Counted from the first letter of the stretch, positions 24,444 through 33,681 are shown. The stretch is DNA of 64,000 nt from Bacteroidaceae bacterium (GCA_017642425.1 JAGCPB010000039.1:37720-101719), one strand, 5' to 3'. Program-made: numbers and translations. Notes: generated by a model not told the origin, from the sequence alone.

Positions 24444-25242
24444 ATCTTGATCTGTACGGATTGTTTGTACCGGGACCGAACTGAGGTCCAAAAGGAGTGG
24501 TCTGCTGAGGATAACCTTGCTGTCCCTGAGGCCCGAACTGAGGACCATATCCCGGACCGAACTGGTTTTGGGGGCCGAACTGGTTTTGGGGGCCGAACTG
24601 GTTCTGCGGACCAAACAGCTGGCGGTGCTGCATCCAGATGCTGTCACGCTCCTGATAACGCCGCCTGCTCTCCTGCATGCGGCGGACCATGGCGGTATCG
24701 GGCTCACCCCAGTTGCGCCAATAGTTCTCCCACCACCGCTGCTGCTGTTCATTGGCCTGCTGCATCTCACGCTGACGGAAACGCTGGAAATCAAACATGT
24801 GTGGCTGCATCATGAACTGAGGGTTCATCTGATTCCACTGTCCCATCATCTGGAACTGCTGCTCGGTATGCTGGCGGTTCTGCTCCGACCACTGCCCCCA
24901 GACCTTCTGGCCGAGTTCCCACTGGGCAACACCTACTTTCTGACGGGTTGAGTCAGGCAGAGCCTTTTCCAGCTTCTGCATATAATCATTGTTGATAGTC
25001 TGCCAGCGCTTCATATAATCACGTGACTCCGGTTTGAGTTCACGGTTCAACTTGGCAAGCTGCTCATTGTATTCAATGTACAGTTTGGCAAACTTATCAT
25101 ACTCTTTCTTGGTAAGATTGGCGTTCTCCTTTATGAAACGCAAGGACGCATTAATCATCTGCTCATCCCTGTCCTGGGCCTGGATAGGCTGGTAAAGGAA
25201 CAAGCCGGCAAGGATAAGTAATGCCGTCCAGCGTTTTTTCAT
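24442..25242 (-). CDS. Exported Q-rich protein in a sigma/anti-sigma operon
   Basis: A 266-residue protein with signal peptide ending PIQAQ. Residues 25-110 are charged and helical, with NLTKKEYDKFAKLYIEYNEQLAKLNREL, a pattern reminiscent of Spy/CpxP-like periplasmic proteins although no LTxxQ motif is present. The middle (115-215) is rich in Q, M, W and R, and the C-terminus is low-complexity with three exact GPQNQF repeats and further GPQFGP copies. It ends the operon after the ECF sigma factor and the single-span membrane protein, each separated by 2 bp or overlapping. It is probably a periplasmic effector or sensor of that system; no known family is certain. Confidence 0.75.
   Translation of the reverse strand: MKKRWTALLILAGLFLYQPIQAQDRDEQMINASLRFIKENANLTKKEYDKFAKLYIEYNEQLAKLNRELKPESRDYMKRWQTINNDYMQKLEKALPDSTRQKVGVAQWELGQKVWGQWSEQNRQHTEQQFQMMGQWNQMNPQFMMQPHMFDFQRFRQREMQQANEQQQRWWENYWRNWGEPDTAMVRRMQESRRRYQERDSIWMQHRQLFGPQNQFGPQNQFGPQNQFGPGYGPQFGPQGQQGYPQQTTPFGPQFGPGTNNPYRSR
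24557..24610 (-). repeat. Three 18-bp tandem repeats coding GPQNQF
   Basis: Units at 24557-24574 and 24575-24592 are identical; the third, 24593-24610, differs by a few bases. They keep the reading frame and encode GPQNQF three times. Copy number could vary by slippage. Confidence 0.85.
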
Positions 25243-25244
25243 AA

Positions 25245-25574
25245 TCAGTTGCCGTAATAGTTGCTCATCATTGAATAGACACCCAGATCCTCGGCTGTCA
25301 TATTCTGGATCAGTTCATCCACGCTTGCGCACTGTGATATGCTCTCATAATCGGGGATGTTGAGTCCGCTTGTACCAAACGGATGCAGGAACAGCAGTGC
25401 AACTGCTGCCACACTTGCGGCGCTTGCGAACAGAGCCACAATCTTGCGCTCCTTACGCTGCTTGCGCTGACCTGCAATCTGAGACATAACCCTGTTGGTC
25501 ATATCATCCATGAAATGCTCCGGCATCTTGTAAGGCATTTCTCTGCTAAGTCCTTCCAGATCAAATTCTTTCAT
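25245..25574 (-). CDS. Single-span membrane protein, putative anti-sigma factor
   Basis: A 109-residue protein. The cytoplasmic part (1-45) begins MKEFDLEGLSREMPYKMPEHFMDDM and ends in a basic stretch KQRKERK; one hydrophobic segment (IVALFASAASVAAVALLFL, about 46-64) follows; the remaining 45 residues are periplasmic. It overlaps the upstream ECF sigma gene by 4 bp (ATGA) and precedes the Q-rich protein by 2 bp. That position and topology are what is expected for an anti-sigma factor, but no zinc-binding anti-sigma (ZAS) motif or FecR domain is seen. Confidence 0.75.
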   Translation of the reverse strand: MKEFDLEGLSREMPYKMPEHFMDDMTNRVMSQIAGQRKQRKERKIVALFASAASVAAVALLFLHPFGTSGLNIPDYESISQCASVDELIQNMTAEDLGVYSMMSNYYGN

Positions 25575-26161
25575 AACTGATGCTCTAATATATAATCCTT
25601 TATCTTCTGTACTGCGTAATGATAGTTGGTCTTGAGCGTATTCACGCTGTCTCCCACTATCTGGTGTATTTCCTCATAACTCTTGTCATCATAGTACCTG
25701 AGGTTAAACACCATCTTCTGTTTGGCCGGCAGGAGGGCTATAGCCTCCTGAAGGAGAATCAGAGTCTCATCGGCATCCGGACTGGCCTCTTCACGAACAC
25801 TGTCCTTTAGGGAATCCCCCAGGTCATCGACCGACATCGTGAAACCGGCACGGTTCTTAAGCAACTTGAGGCTCTCATTTGTTGCTATCTTGTAGAGCCA
25901 TGATGATAGCGGATACTCATTGGAGTAGGTGCTCCTGTACTTGTATACGTTTATCATAGTCTCCTGCAAGCAGTCCTCGGCATCATCATGGGCAACCACC
26001 ATTCGGCGTATGTGCCAGTATAACGGCTCTCCGTATTTCTTCATGATGAGGCGTACGGCCTCCTCTACATGATTATCATCACATAGCAGACGGGCAATGG
26101 ATTCATCGCTCACTGAAAGAGATCCCTGGCTGTTCACTATGTTACTTTCCTCACGTTTCAT
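25571..26161 (-). CDS. ECF-type RNA polymerase sigma-70 factor
   Basis: A 196-residue sigma factor. Region 2: PLYWHIRRMVVAHDDAEDCLQETMINVYKYRSTY, then PLSSWLYKIATNESLKLLK; region 4: LLPAKQKMVFNLRYYDDKSYEEIHQIVGDSVNTLKTNYHYAVQKIKDYI. It begins with an N-terminal extension of about 35 residues before region 2. It is the first gene of a three-gene operon with a putative anti-sigma factor and a Q-rich exported protein. It starts 50 bp after the GH43 gene stop, with no strong terminator between, so partial readthrough from the xylan genes is possible. No consensus -7 box was found in that gap. Confidence 0.92.
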   Translation of the reverse strand: MKREESNIVNSQGSLSVSDESIARLLCDDNHVEEAVRLIMKKYGEPLYWHIRRMVVAHDDAEDCLQETMINVYKYRSTYSNEYPLSSWLYKIATNESLKLLKNRAGFTMSVDDLGDSLKDSVREEASPDADETLILLQEAIALLPAKQKMVFNLRYYDDKSYEEIHQIVGDSVNTLKTNYHYAVQKIKDYILEHQL

Positions 26162-26211
26162 CCTTAATATAAATGTTCAGTACGGAAGTTAAATGTTTAT
26201 GGTTTTTTAAC

Positions 26212-27843
26212 TCAATAAACCTCCTGCCTAAAGTAGTCAAAGTCCGCATAGCCGCCAGCCTGCCTGGTGCAGAAACTGTACAGACCCGTGCGGTAGCCGG
26301 TAAAGTAATCCAGGCTGAATGACATCTGCAGTGCAGCATCAACATCCGTCCAGTTCTTGCCATCCAGAGAGTAGCTCATGAATGCCTGGTCGGCACGCTC
26401 ACCCTCCTGTTGAGGCGTGAAAACATAACGTATCTTGAGCCAGACCTTATCCTGGGTAAGGGGAATACGTAATGCCTCTGTATCAGGATTGGGCTGTTCA
26501 CCCGTCTGCTGCTGCGGTCCACGACGGCGGCCTATGTTGCGGTGAGTCAAGGCTACAAGACTCTTGGATCCGTCATCGGCCACCTCAACGCCAATAGTGC
26601 AGTAGTTACTCTGGAAAGCTATGATTCCAGCCCTGTCGCCAGGTTTCATGCCGCTGGCGTCCATACATACCTCACTATAGCAACGGGGCCCTACAGTGCG
26701 CTGTGTGAGCGTATTGCGGGCATCGGTCACGCTGGTTGCCAACTGTCCGGTCTTAAGGCGGAGCCAGCCCTTGCGTTCGGTAACGCTCCATGCGCTGTTG
26801 TCAGGCTTGTGGTTCCACTGCCATACCAGGTCCAGTTCATTCTTCTTATAGTTGAATTCATCATTATCCCAGGTACGGTTCTTTCCGCTTTCAGGCAGAT
26901 TAACGGTAAACTGCTTTACAGGCTTGGTATCATCGCCCAGAATTGGCCAGCCGTCAACCCACTTTACAGGCTGAAGAGTAGGAATACGGCCCACAGCTCC
27001 GTGATCCTGGAACATTATGGCATACCAGTCACCCTTCTGGGTCTCTATGATTCCACCCTGGGCCACACCGTCGCCACGGCCGTCAAACGCACCGCTCAGT
27101 ATAACCTTGCGCTCATAGGGGCCAAAAAGATCCTTGGAACGCCATGCAGTCTCGGTACGGACACCACCACTTGGCCAGTCAATCTCCAGGATATAATAGT
27201 AGTCACCTATGTGGTAGATATGGGCGCCCTCGGCACGCAGGTTGAATCCCTGACGCGGGGAGTCAATCAGTATCTGCTCCTGGGCACCTGCCTTGATGGC
27301 CGATGCATCCGGCTCCAGTTCTATGATACGGAGTTCACCATTACCCCAGACCACATACAGATGACCGTCCTCAAACAGCATGCTTGCATCGTGGAATGAA
27401 CGGTTTATCACAGAACGCTCCCAGTAACTCTTGGTAATGTCCTTGGTGTGATAGATATAGGTCTTGTTCTGGTCATTGGCTATGAACAGGGCATAATAGG
27501 TACCATTCACATAACGGAGTGATGTAGCCCACTGGCCCTTGCCGTATGCATTACGGCCGTTACGCAGATTATATACATCATCATCCTCCAGATAGTCATA
27601 TACATAACTCAAAAGCTCCCAATGTACCAGATCCTTGGAGTGCATGATAGGTGCACCCGGGCAGAAATACATTGTGGTACTTACCATATAGTAGTCATCA
27701 CCTACGCGGATCCAGTCATTATCCGGAATATCGGTATAGGTAAGAGGGTTCACGCACTCAGTAGTCTTGCTGCTGGTAGAACAGCCTGACCATGCTGCAA
27801 CGAGCATGGTCAGGGATAATATCATTATTGATTTAGCTTTCAT
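26212..27843 (-). CDS. GH43 family lipoprotein glycosidase with C-terminal beta-sandwich
   Basis: A 543-residue exported enzyme; the signal peptide ends WSGC (Cys21). The five-bladed propeller starts NPLTYTDIPDNDWIRVGDDYYM with the likely base Asp41, although the proline of the usual DPD is Asn here; the pKa-tuning Asp152 is in SFHDASMLFEDG and the acid Glu205 in LRAEGAHIY. From about residue 330 a second sandwich domain (GH43_C2-like: WQWNHKPDNSAWSVTERKGWLRL) completes the site, as in beta-xylosidases and arabinofuranosidases. Expected to act on xylo- or arabinoxylo-oligosaccharides in the periplasm. It is transcribed with the GH43 gene upstream (23-bp gap). Confidence 0.92.
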   Translation of the reverse strand: MKAKSIMILSLTMLVAAWSGCSTSSKTTECVNPLTYTDIPDNDWIRVGDDYYMVSTTMYFCPGAPIMHSKDLVHWELLSYVYDYLEDDDVYNLRNGRNAYGKGQWATSLRYVNGTYYALFIANDQNKTYIYHTKDITKSYWERSVINRSFHDASMLFEDGHLYVVWGNGELRIIELEPDASAIKAGAQEQILIDSPRQGFNLRAEGAHIYHIGDYYYILEIDWPSGGVRTETAWRSKDLFGPYERKVILSGAFDGRGDGVAQGGIIETQKGDWYAIMFQDHGAVGRIPTLQPVKWVDGWPILGDDTKPVKQFTVNLPESGKNRTWDNDEFNYKKNELDLVWQWNHKPDNSAWSVTERKGWLRLKTGQLATSVTDARNTLTQRTVGPRCYSEVCMDASGMKPGDRAGIIAFQSNYCTIGVEVADDGSKSLVALTHRNIGRRRGPQQQTGEQPNPDTEALRIPLTQDKVWLKIRYVFTPQQEGERADQAFMSYSLDGKNWTDVDAALQMSFSLDYFTGYRTGLYSFCTRQAGGYADFDYFRQEVY

Positions 27844-27866
27844 AGCACAAGTTGGAATTAAAGGAA

Positions 27867-29222
27867 TCAGTTGAATGTAAGCCAGTCAACCTGAATCTTG
27901 CCGTCTGTTATCATGCGAACCTTAAGGTTATGGATACCCTTGGCAGCGCCCTTGACTGGAGCGTCAACAGTAACCAGCTGACGGTCTGCAGGAATATCTA
28001 CAGTGGCAATAACCTTATCGCCCTGCAGAATCTCAAGTTTACCTGCCGACGGGGCAACAACCTTGACAGTTACCTTCTTGGGAGCCTTCTTGAACTCAAC
28101 GGTGTTGTACTTGGCCCATGCACCCTTCTCATAGAAAACAGTCTTCCATCCTGCAAAATAGTTGCTGGGCTCCAGGTAAGCTATAGAGTCACCGCTTGCA
28201 CTAAGAGCAGTGTAACGGTCCAGCTGAATCTGGGTGTTGGACTGGGTAACGCCTATACCGCGCAGAGTGGGCTTTACCATCTTGATCTCTCCCTTCTCAT
28301 CATCAAAGAATATGCTGTCAGCGCATACTGAACGGTTCTTGTCAAAATCAGGTGAGAACTCATTGTGATGGTAGAACAGATAGGTCTGACCCTTGAACTC
28401 TATGATAGAGTGATGGTTGGTCCAGCACTTGTTGGCATGCTCCTCAAAGAATACGCCCTTGAACTCATACGGGCCAAAGATATTGTCAGCCACGCAGTAT
28501 GCAAGCACCTCCTCAACGTTACGGGCCCACGGGAAAGTCATGTAGTACTTTCCGCCGTGCTTATAAAGGTACGGACCCTCTACAAGGCCACGGGTAGGAA
28601 CACCCTCTACACGATGACGGTCAGCAGGATCTGTTGAAACAGATTTCCAGTCAGGATTAAGTTTGGTTATGGTAATACCAGGCATAACCAGATAACCTGT
28701 ACCATCGTCATCTATAAAGATGCAGGGGTCAATACCGCCTACGCCTTCAATAGGAGTAGCCTCAGGAGTATAAGGTCCTTCAGGGTAATCGGCAGTACAT
28801 ATACCTACACGGTTACCACCCATTCCGCGGCGGCCGTCAGCACTTGGCTGAGGTTTAGCACCGGCAGGGAAGAAGAAATAATACTTGCCGTTTGTGGGGT
28901 TCTGTTTGCAGTCAGGAGCCCACATTGAATAGCCCTTCTCATTCACCCAGGGAGCACTCCACTGGTCTACAATCATACCGTGATCTGTCCAGTCGGTAAG
29001 ATTTGAAGATGAGAACACATGATAATCGGCCATGCAGAACCAGTCCTTACGGGCATATTCTGCGGGAGCCTTGATGTCATGTGACGGGAACACATATACG
29101 CGGTCGCCTACCACCAGGGCAGAAGGATCGGCCGAGAACTGGTCACGGATAATAGGGTTCTGTGCCTCAACGGCAATGCCGGCAAGCATAAGAGCTGCCA
29201 TGAGCGTGAATCTTGCTTTCAT
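27867..29222 (-). CDS. GH43 enzyme with C-terminal CBM6-like domain
   Basis: A secreted 451-residue enzyme with signal peptide MKARFTLMAALMLAGIAVEA. Catalytic residues of GH43 are in place: base Asp32 (FSADPSALVVGD), Asp165 (GGIDPCIFIDDDG) and acid Glu215 (GLVEGPYLY). Histidine in WTNHHSIIEF is the usual metal-site contact. From about 330 to the end the sequence (GSDSIAYLEPSNYF-type strand, then WAKYNTVEFKKAPKKV and GIHNLKVRM) fits a CBM6/36-type jelly roll. Members with this layout are arabinoxylan arabinofuranohydrolases or xylosidases. The promoter at 29259-29280 shares a motif with xylB, pointing to shared xylan control. Confidence 0.92.
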   Translation of the reverse strand: MKARFTLMAALMLAGIAVEAQNPIIRDQFSADPSALVVGDRVYVFPSHDIKAPAEYARKDWFCMADYHVFSSSNLTDWTDHGMIVDQWSAPWVNEKGYSMWAPDCKQNPTNGKYYFFFPAGAKPQPSADGRRGMGGNRVGICTADYPEGPYTPEATPIEGVGGIDPCIFIDDDGTGYLVMPGITITKLNPDWKSVSTDPADRHRVEGVPTRGLVEGPYLYKHGGKYYMTFPWARNVEEVLAYCVADNIFGPYEFKGVFFEEHANKCWTNHHSIIEFKGQTYLFYHHNEFSPDFDKNRSVCADSIFFDDEKGEIKMVKPTLRGIGVTQSNTQIQLDRYTALSASGDSIAYLEPSNYFAGWKTVFYEKGAWAKYNTVEFKKAPKKVTVKVVAPSAGKLEILQGDKVIATVDIPADRQLVTVDAPVKGAAKGIHNLKVRMITDGKIQVDWLTFN

Positions 29223-29258
29223 CTGTCAGTTATATAATGAGGTTAATAATAAACATAT

Positions 29259-29280
29259 TTGGTTTAGGACTATAAAGATA
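29259..29280 (-). promoter_or_regulatory. Promoter of the GH43 pair with motif GTCCTAAACCAA
   Basis: On the minus strand TATCTTTA (29273-29280) is one base from the -7 consensus; after 2 bp comes GTCCTAAACCAA (29259-29270), identical to the motif downstream of the xylB -7 box. The start codon is 36 bp further on. Confidence 0.5.
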
Positions 29281-29332
29281 CCCACTTTTGTGCAAACCGC
29301 ATAAAGAGAAGTCAAAAAAGTGATAATAAACA

Positions 29333-29367
29333 GAATCGGCGGGGAGCCTTGAGCTCTCCGCCGATTC
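29333..29367 (-). terminator. Terminator after the 1381-residue protein gene
   Basis: A 15-bp stem (29333-29347 with 29353-29367, one G-U pair) around a 5-nt loop, 23 bp after the stop codon in the direction of transcription. The following bases, TGTTTATTAT, are T-rich. Confidence 0.75.
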
Positions 29368-29390
29368 ATTATGGATTAGTTGTTACTTAA

Positions 29391-32300
29391 TTACTTAAGC
29401 AGAACCTTATCAACCTGAACCTTACCACCAACGGTAGTCTTGCGGATCAGGATTTCGCCAGCCTTAGGAGCTGCAACCTTCATGCCGCCCAGAGTGTAGA
29501 ACTCTACGTTAGCAGCCTGAGCCTTAGCAGCGTCAACAACGGTCAGCAATGAGCTGAGCTTGCCCTGCTCGGCAGCGATAGCCTCGTCATACTCATAATC
29601 CTTATCAGGACGGAATGCCAGGAACCAGTTATCGGCACGTGACCAACCGTTCTGTGAACGGAGCATGAAATCAATTGCAGGAACATCACCCTCAGTTACG
29701 TGGATGCTGTCAACAGCCAGTGTCTGAGCACCTGAAGAAACAGCCTTACCAACATAAGTGCTGTCAGGAAGTGTAACTGTCAGCTGAGCAATCTTACCCT
29801 CACCCTCATTAGCTGTGAACTCGGGCAGCTGAACGCCAAGAGTGAAGTAACCCTGAGGCAGATCAACAAGCTGAGTCTTCATATCGGCGCGACCGTTCCA
29901 GTCCATACCGATTTCAGCATCGAATACAGGCAGACCGTTCTTGTAAGCTGTGTAGTTCTTGTCACCGGTTACCATAGCGTTACCAGTGTTGGTAGAAGAA
30001 ACAGTCCAACCCGGATAGAGGTCATCGTAATCAATACCGGTAATCATTACCCAGATAGGCATCTTACCGTTCAGGTCACCGCTGTTCCACATGTGCTGTG
30101 AGTGCTGCATCTGAGCACCGTTAGGATCAGCCTCTGTGTTGCCGTTCGGAACCTGCTTGTCTGTACGCTCAACAATCTTAGGAGTCTGATACAGATAGTA
30201 GTTCTTGATGAACGGAGTGATATCCAGGCTGTCCTCATCATAGATGGCGTCATTAGCGGCCAGCTTCTGATAGATGGCAATCTTGATAGCAGACTTAAGA
30301 ACAGCTGCAAGCTGGTCATCATCATCCTCAACACTAGCAAGAGCAGAAGCAACAACTGCATCATCAGCTATGTTTGAACCAAGGCTACCGGCCAGGTCAC
30401 GGAGAGCGAATATACCCTTAGTCTTAACCTGGAAGCCCTGTACTCTGAAGTCATAAGCATCGGCAGCCTCATGAACGGTTGCGTATGTAGCGTTAACGTC
30501 AGCATCGGCAGATGTGATAACATCAAAGTCCTTATTAGCATTATAGATACCGATAAGTGCTGTGTACTCCTCAAAGCCGGGCTTTGCTGCATCCTCAATC
30601 AGCTGAGCGGCTCTGGTAAGCTCATCAGCGAACTTCTTGTTGATGGCAAGACGGTTATCAAGAGCTGCAATTGCATTCTTCATGTAATCGTTGAACTCAT
30701 AGATCTCCTTACCGGTCTTTCTGGTTACAGGATAAACATCGGCTGCACTCTTAACATTCTGCAGAGCAACGTATACGTCAAGACCGCTGCTTGCACTAGC
30801 CTCATCAAGCTTGAGTGTCACGGCATCTCTCTGCTTAACGAATGCGTCAACAGTATCCATGCGGAGTTTCAAAACGTTGGTTGCATTATCAACAACCTTC
30901 TTGGCAGCAGCCCACTCAGACGGCTTGGTCTTCTTCTCAGCGTCAAATGCACCACCAATCTTGTAGTACTCAGCCGTAGCCACAGTAGCGTTATAAATCT
31001 CACCGCCATAGATGGCAATGTTTGCATCGGCAAGAGCAATACGTTCATTGGCAGCCTCAACAGCCTCGTTAAGAGCCTTTGTAGAAGCATATGACAGATC
31101 ACCGGCTGTTCTGATGGTATAGTTGCCAATTGCAACACCATAGTAGCTCTGACTTCCGTTCTTGTCAACCTCCCACTCAATTACATACTGGCCATCAGCA
31201 GGTATGCTGAATGTGAAGCTGTAAGTCTGGGTTCCGTCAGGCCATGTTTCCTCCTTATTGTTATCACTCCAAGACTTCTTGACTGTAGGCATGAGTGAAC
31301 CTATCTGGGTCTTCTTGGCTCCATTCAAAGCATCATAAGTGAAGTCAGCAGGAGTCGGATATACATAAACCTTAGTAGTCAGGTTATCGCGATCCCAACC
31401 GAATGCCGGGAATGAAATCTCATAGTTACCCTTGTTCAAAGTCTCACGAGTATAGACGTTACCGAACAGATTGTTGGTACGACCAGTGAAGTAGAAGAGA
31501 GCGTCACCGTTTGTACCATCATCTACCATCTTGTACAGACCGTTCTTTGAATACTTGGTCAGGTCAACATTGTTATAGTTGTCACCGTTACCAATGATGA
31601 AGCCATCTGTAGCGTTATAAGAAGCAAGGCTGGCAGGTGTAGGACGTGCCCATTCATCAGCTGCATTGCCGATTGTAATCTCGCTTCTCCAGTCAGACTT
31701 GGTTACAATCTGTGAATCGAATACACGGTCAAAGCTGCCGAAATGATAGTGGCAGATAACCTCATCACCCTCTTCGGTAGGACCTACACCCATAATCTGG
31801 ATGATATGAACCTCTACGTCACCCTTAAGAGCGGCAGCTCCGGCAGGCTGGGTAATGGTAAGAATATCTTCATTAACTGAAGGAATCCAAACCTCATCGC
31901 CAACATAAGCAATAAGCCTCTCAGAAGCCTCACCAGCAGCATCAACCAATACCTTACGTGAGAACTTGAACTGCATGCTTGTTACAGGCTCCAGACCGAA
32001 TGAACCCTCCTCGTAGGGGAGCTCCTGGCATACAGGAGGCAGATCCTTCATAGAGTGAACGCCCCTGAACACATTGGGGTTAGGAGTAGCAAGTTCATTG
32101 TAGAAGTCAGGAACAATCTTACCGGCTCTGATCCAGGCTGTATCCAAAGCCTTGGGGAACAAATTGGCTACGTCAGCACCTGTACCTGTATACTTAAGGG
32201 CAATCTTCTCATTGTCAACAGGGTTGAAGAATGATACGAGAACCTGGTCATAGTTATCAAACTCGAACGGGATCTCCTCACCATTATAGGTAAAGAAGTC

Positions 32301-33536
32301 AGTGAAGATGTACATGTAACCGTCTCCATGATACTCGGCAGAACGGATAGGCATATCCTCCCAATCAGCATCATTGTCGGGATCACCACCCTCCTTAAGG
32401 CACCATACCTCAAGGCACTCACCGGGAAGCTCGATAGCATCGATGTTGGTCTCCTTCTTAGCCTGAGCTACAAGGTCCTTAAGATTGGTCTTGTAACCAA
32501 AGTCAACACGCATCTTGTCGCCATAATACTCGCAACCTGCAATCCATGACTTGGTAAGAGAGATGTTATCAACTACGAAGTCAGTTGAGTCTGACTGGAA
32601 TGACAGACGGAAGAAGAACTTGTTGGGCTGCTTGATGAACTTAAGGTCATCCTCAGTGCCGTTGTCAGCTGCCTTCCAAGTCCAGTCATTTGACCACCAG
32701 TAACCGCTTGAAAGCATGTAGTAGTCAGCGATTGAGTCATTCAGATAATACTCCATGTAGGTAACCTTTTCCCAACCACCTGTGAAATCATCCTTGGTGT
32801 ACTCAATGGAGGTGTTGTACAACAGGTTGTTATTGTCATTCTGCAGACCCATGGTGAAGGTCTTCTCTGAATGGAAATAACCACGATGCAAAGCAGTATG
32901 CATACGGGCTGAATAAGCAGGATTGGTAGGATTAGCCTTAACGTAGAAAGTAATACGATAAGATGACTCAGGCTCAATTGTACCATCCTTGAAACGTACA
33001 AACAGGTTACGACGATAGTTATCGGTGTATTTGTTACCGGTACCTACAACATCGTTGCCACTTGCATCAAAACGACCGCCTGATACAAAATGGAATACGT
33101 TGTTACCACCGTCCTCACCCCACTGTTCGAAAGCATCGGCACGGGCCTGTGACTTGTCCTCTACAATACTGTAGCTGTCATCCTTATACTTGTTGGAGCT
33201 GAGGTCAGCGGCATCATCGGTAAGCATAACTCCGTTGTAAAGGATAATACCACCCTCATGACCGGGTGTAACAGAGTCTGTTCTGATAACGAGGTTGTCA
33301 TCCTTGAAACGGGCGTCACTCCAAGCGTTTGAGAAGGCCTGGTTATCACCTGTTACCCCCTTAAAGTACTCAAGCTGATAGATGGTATCAACCGGAGTGT
33401 TCTGCCATTTATCCCAGTCATCCTCAAAGGTCTGCGTAAAGATAACTTTAGCATCCTGCGGAGTCCTGGTGGGCTGGGCAAAAGCGGTTACTCCCATAAG
33501 GAGTAGACCTGCGAACAATAAGTCTCTTTTTTTCAT
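29391..33536 (-). CDS. Large secreted modular protein with C-terminal sorting-like tail
   Basis: A 1381-residue protein with signal peptide ending VTAFAQ. Residues 25-330 look like a carbohydrate-binding jelly roll (ITFYVKANPTNPAYSARMHT, FVVDNISLTKSW); a middle part carries Ig/Big-like strands (SMQFKFSRKVLVD) and another binding-type sandwich (NKGNYEISFPAFGWD, YVIEWEVDKNG); about 810-1110 is helical (KALNEAVEAANERIALADANIAI); a last sandwich is followed by FYTLGGMKVAAP...GEILIRKT...VDKVLLK, the short C-terminal motif of Bacteroidetes surface proteins. No catalytic motif was recognised. It is separated from the upstream SusD by a hairpin and has no obvious own promoter. Probably a surface glycan-binding protein. 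Confidence 0.75.
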   Translation of the reverse strand: MKKRDLLFAGLLLMGVTAFAQPTRTPQDAKVIFTQTFEDDWDKWQNTPVDTIYQLEYFKGVTGDNQAFSNAWSDARFKDDNLVIRTDSVTPGHEGGIILYNGVMLTDDAADLSSNKYKDDSYSIVEDKSQARADAFEQWGEDGGNNVFHFVSGGRFDASGNDVVGTGNKYTDNYRRNLFVRFKDGTIEPESSYRITFYVKANPTNPAYSARMHTALHRGYFHSEKTFTMGLQNDNNNLLYNTSIEYTKDDFTGGWEKVTYMEYYLNDSIADYYMLSSGYWWSNDWTWKAADNGTEDDLKFIKQPNKFFFRLSFQSDSTDFVVDNISLTKSWIAGCEYYGDKMRVDFGYKTNLKDLVAQAKKETNIDAIELPGECLEVWCLKEGGDPDNDADWEDMPIRSAEYHGDGYMYIFTDFFTYNGEEIPFEFDNYDQVLVSFFNPVDNEKIALKYTGTGADVANLFPKALDTAWIRAGKIVPDFYNELATPNPNVFRGVHSMKDLPPVCQELPYEEGSFGLEPVTSMQFKFSRKVLVDAAGEASERLIAYVGDEVWIPSVNEDILTITQPAGAAALKGDVEVHIIQIMGVGPTEEGDEVICHYHFGSFDRVFDSQIVTKSDWRSEITIGNAADEWARPTPASLASYNATDGFIIGNGDNYNNVDLTKYSKNGLYKMVDDGTNGDALFYFTGRTNNLFGNVYTRETLNKGNYEISFPAFGWDRDNLTTKVYVYPTPADFTYDALNGAKKTQIGSLMPTVKKSWSDNNKEETWPDGTQTYSFTFSIPADGQYVIEWEVDKNGSQSYYGVAIGNYTIRTAGDLSYASTKALNEAVEAANERIALADANIAIYGGEIYNATVATAEYYKIGGAFDAEKKTKPSEWAAAKKVVDNATNVLKLRMDTVDAFVKQRDAVTLKLDEASASSGLDVYVALQNVKSAADVYPVTRKTGKEIYEFNDYMKNAIAALDNRLAINKKFADELTRAAQLIEDAAKPGFEEYTALIGIYNANKDFDVITSADADVNATYATVHEAADAYDFRVQGFQVKTKGIFALRDLAGSLGSNIADDAVVASALASVEDDDDQLAAVLKSAIKIAIYQKLAANDAIYDEDSLDITPFIKNYYLYQTPKIVERTDKQVPNGNTEADPNGAQMQHSQHMWNSGDLNGKMPIWVMITGIDYDDLYPGWTVSSTNTGNAMVTGDKNYTAYKNGLPVFDAEIGMDWNGRADMKTQLVDLPQGYFTLGVQLPEFTANEGEGKIAQLTVTLPDSTYVGKAVSSGAQTLAVDSIHVTEGDVPAIDFMLRSQNGWSRADNWFLAFRPDKDYEYDEAIAAEQGKLSSLLTVVDAAKAQAANVEFYTLGGMKVAAPKAGEILIRKTTVGGKVQVDKVLLK

Positions 33537-33630
33537 AAATAAAATGTTAATTAATAAATAGGTTAAAAACTCTTTTTCTCTCTAATTGTTTTGTAATAGG
33601 TTAAAGAATAATTTATAAATATCTCAAAAA

Positions 33631-33664
33631 CCCGCCCGGTGCGGTAAGGCCGTACCGGGGCAGG
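33631..33664 (-). terminator. GC-rich hairpin after the second SusD
   Basis: On the minus strand CCTGCCCCGGTACGG and CCGCACCGGGCGGG pair with one bulge and one mismatch around CCTTA, and TTTTTGAG follows. It lies 18 bp after the SusD stop and probably ends, or attenuates, the long operon ahead of the 1381-residue protein gene. Confidence 0.7.
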
Positions 33665-33681
33665 CATTTTAGAATTTGTAA

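Noticed and set aside
26542-27399. 285-residue plus-strand frame
   Set aside because: It lies wholly antisense to the GH43 gene, with no promoter or family match.
33541-33610. Two AATAGGTTAAA copies upstream of the 1381-residue protein
   Set aside because: A short A/T-rich direct repeat without a -7 box; no function can be supported.
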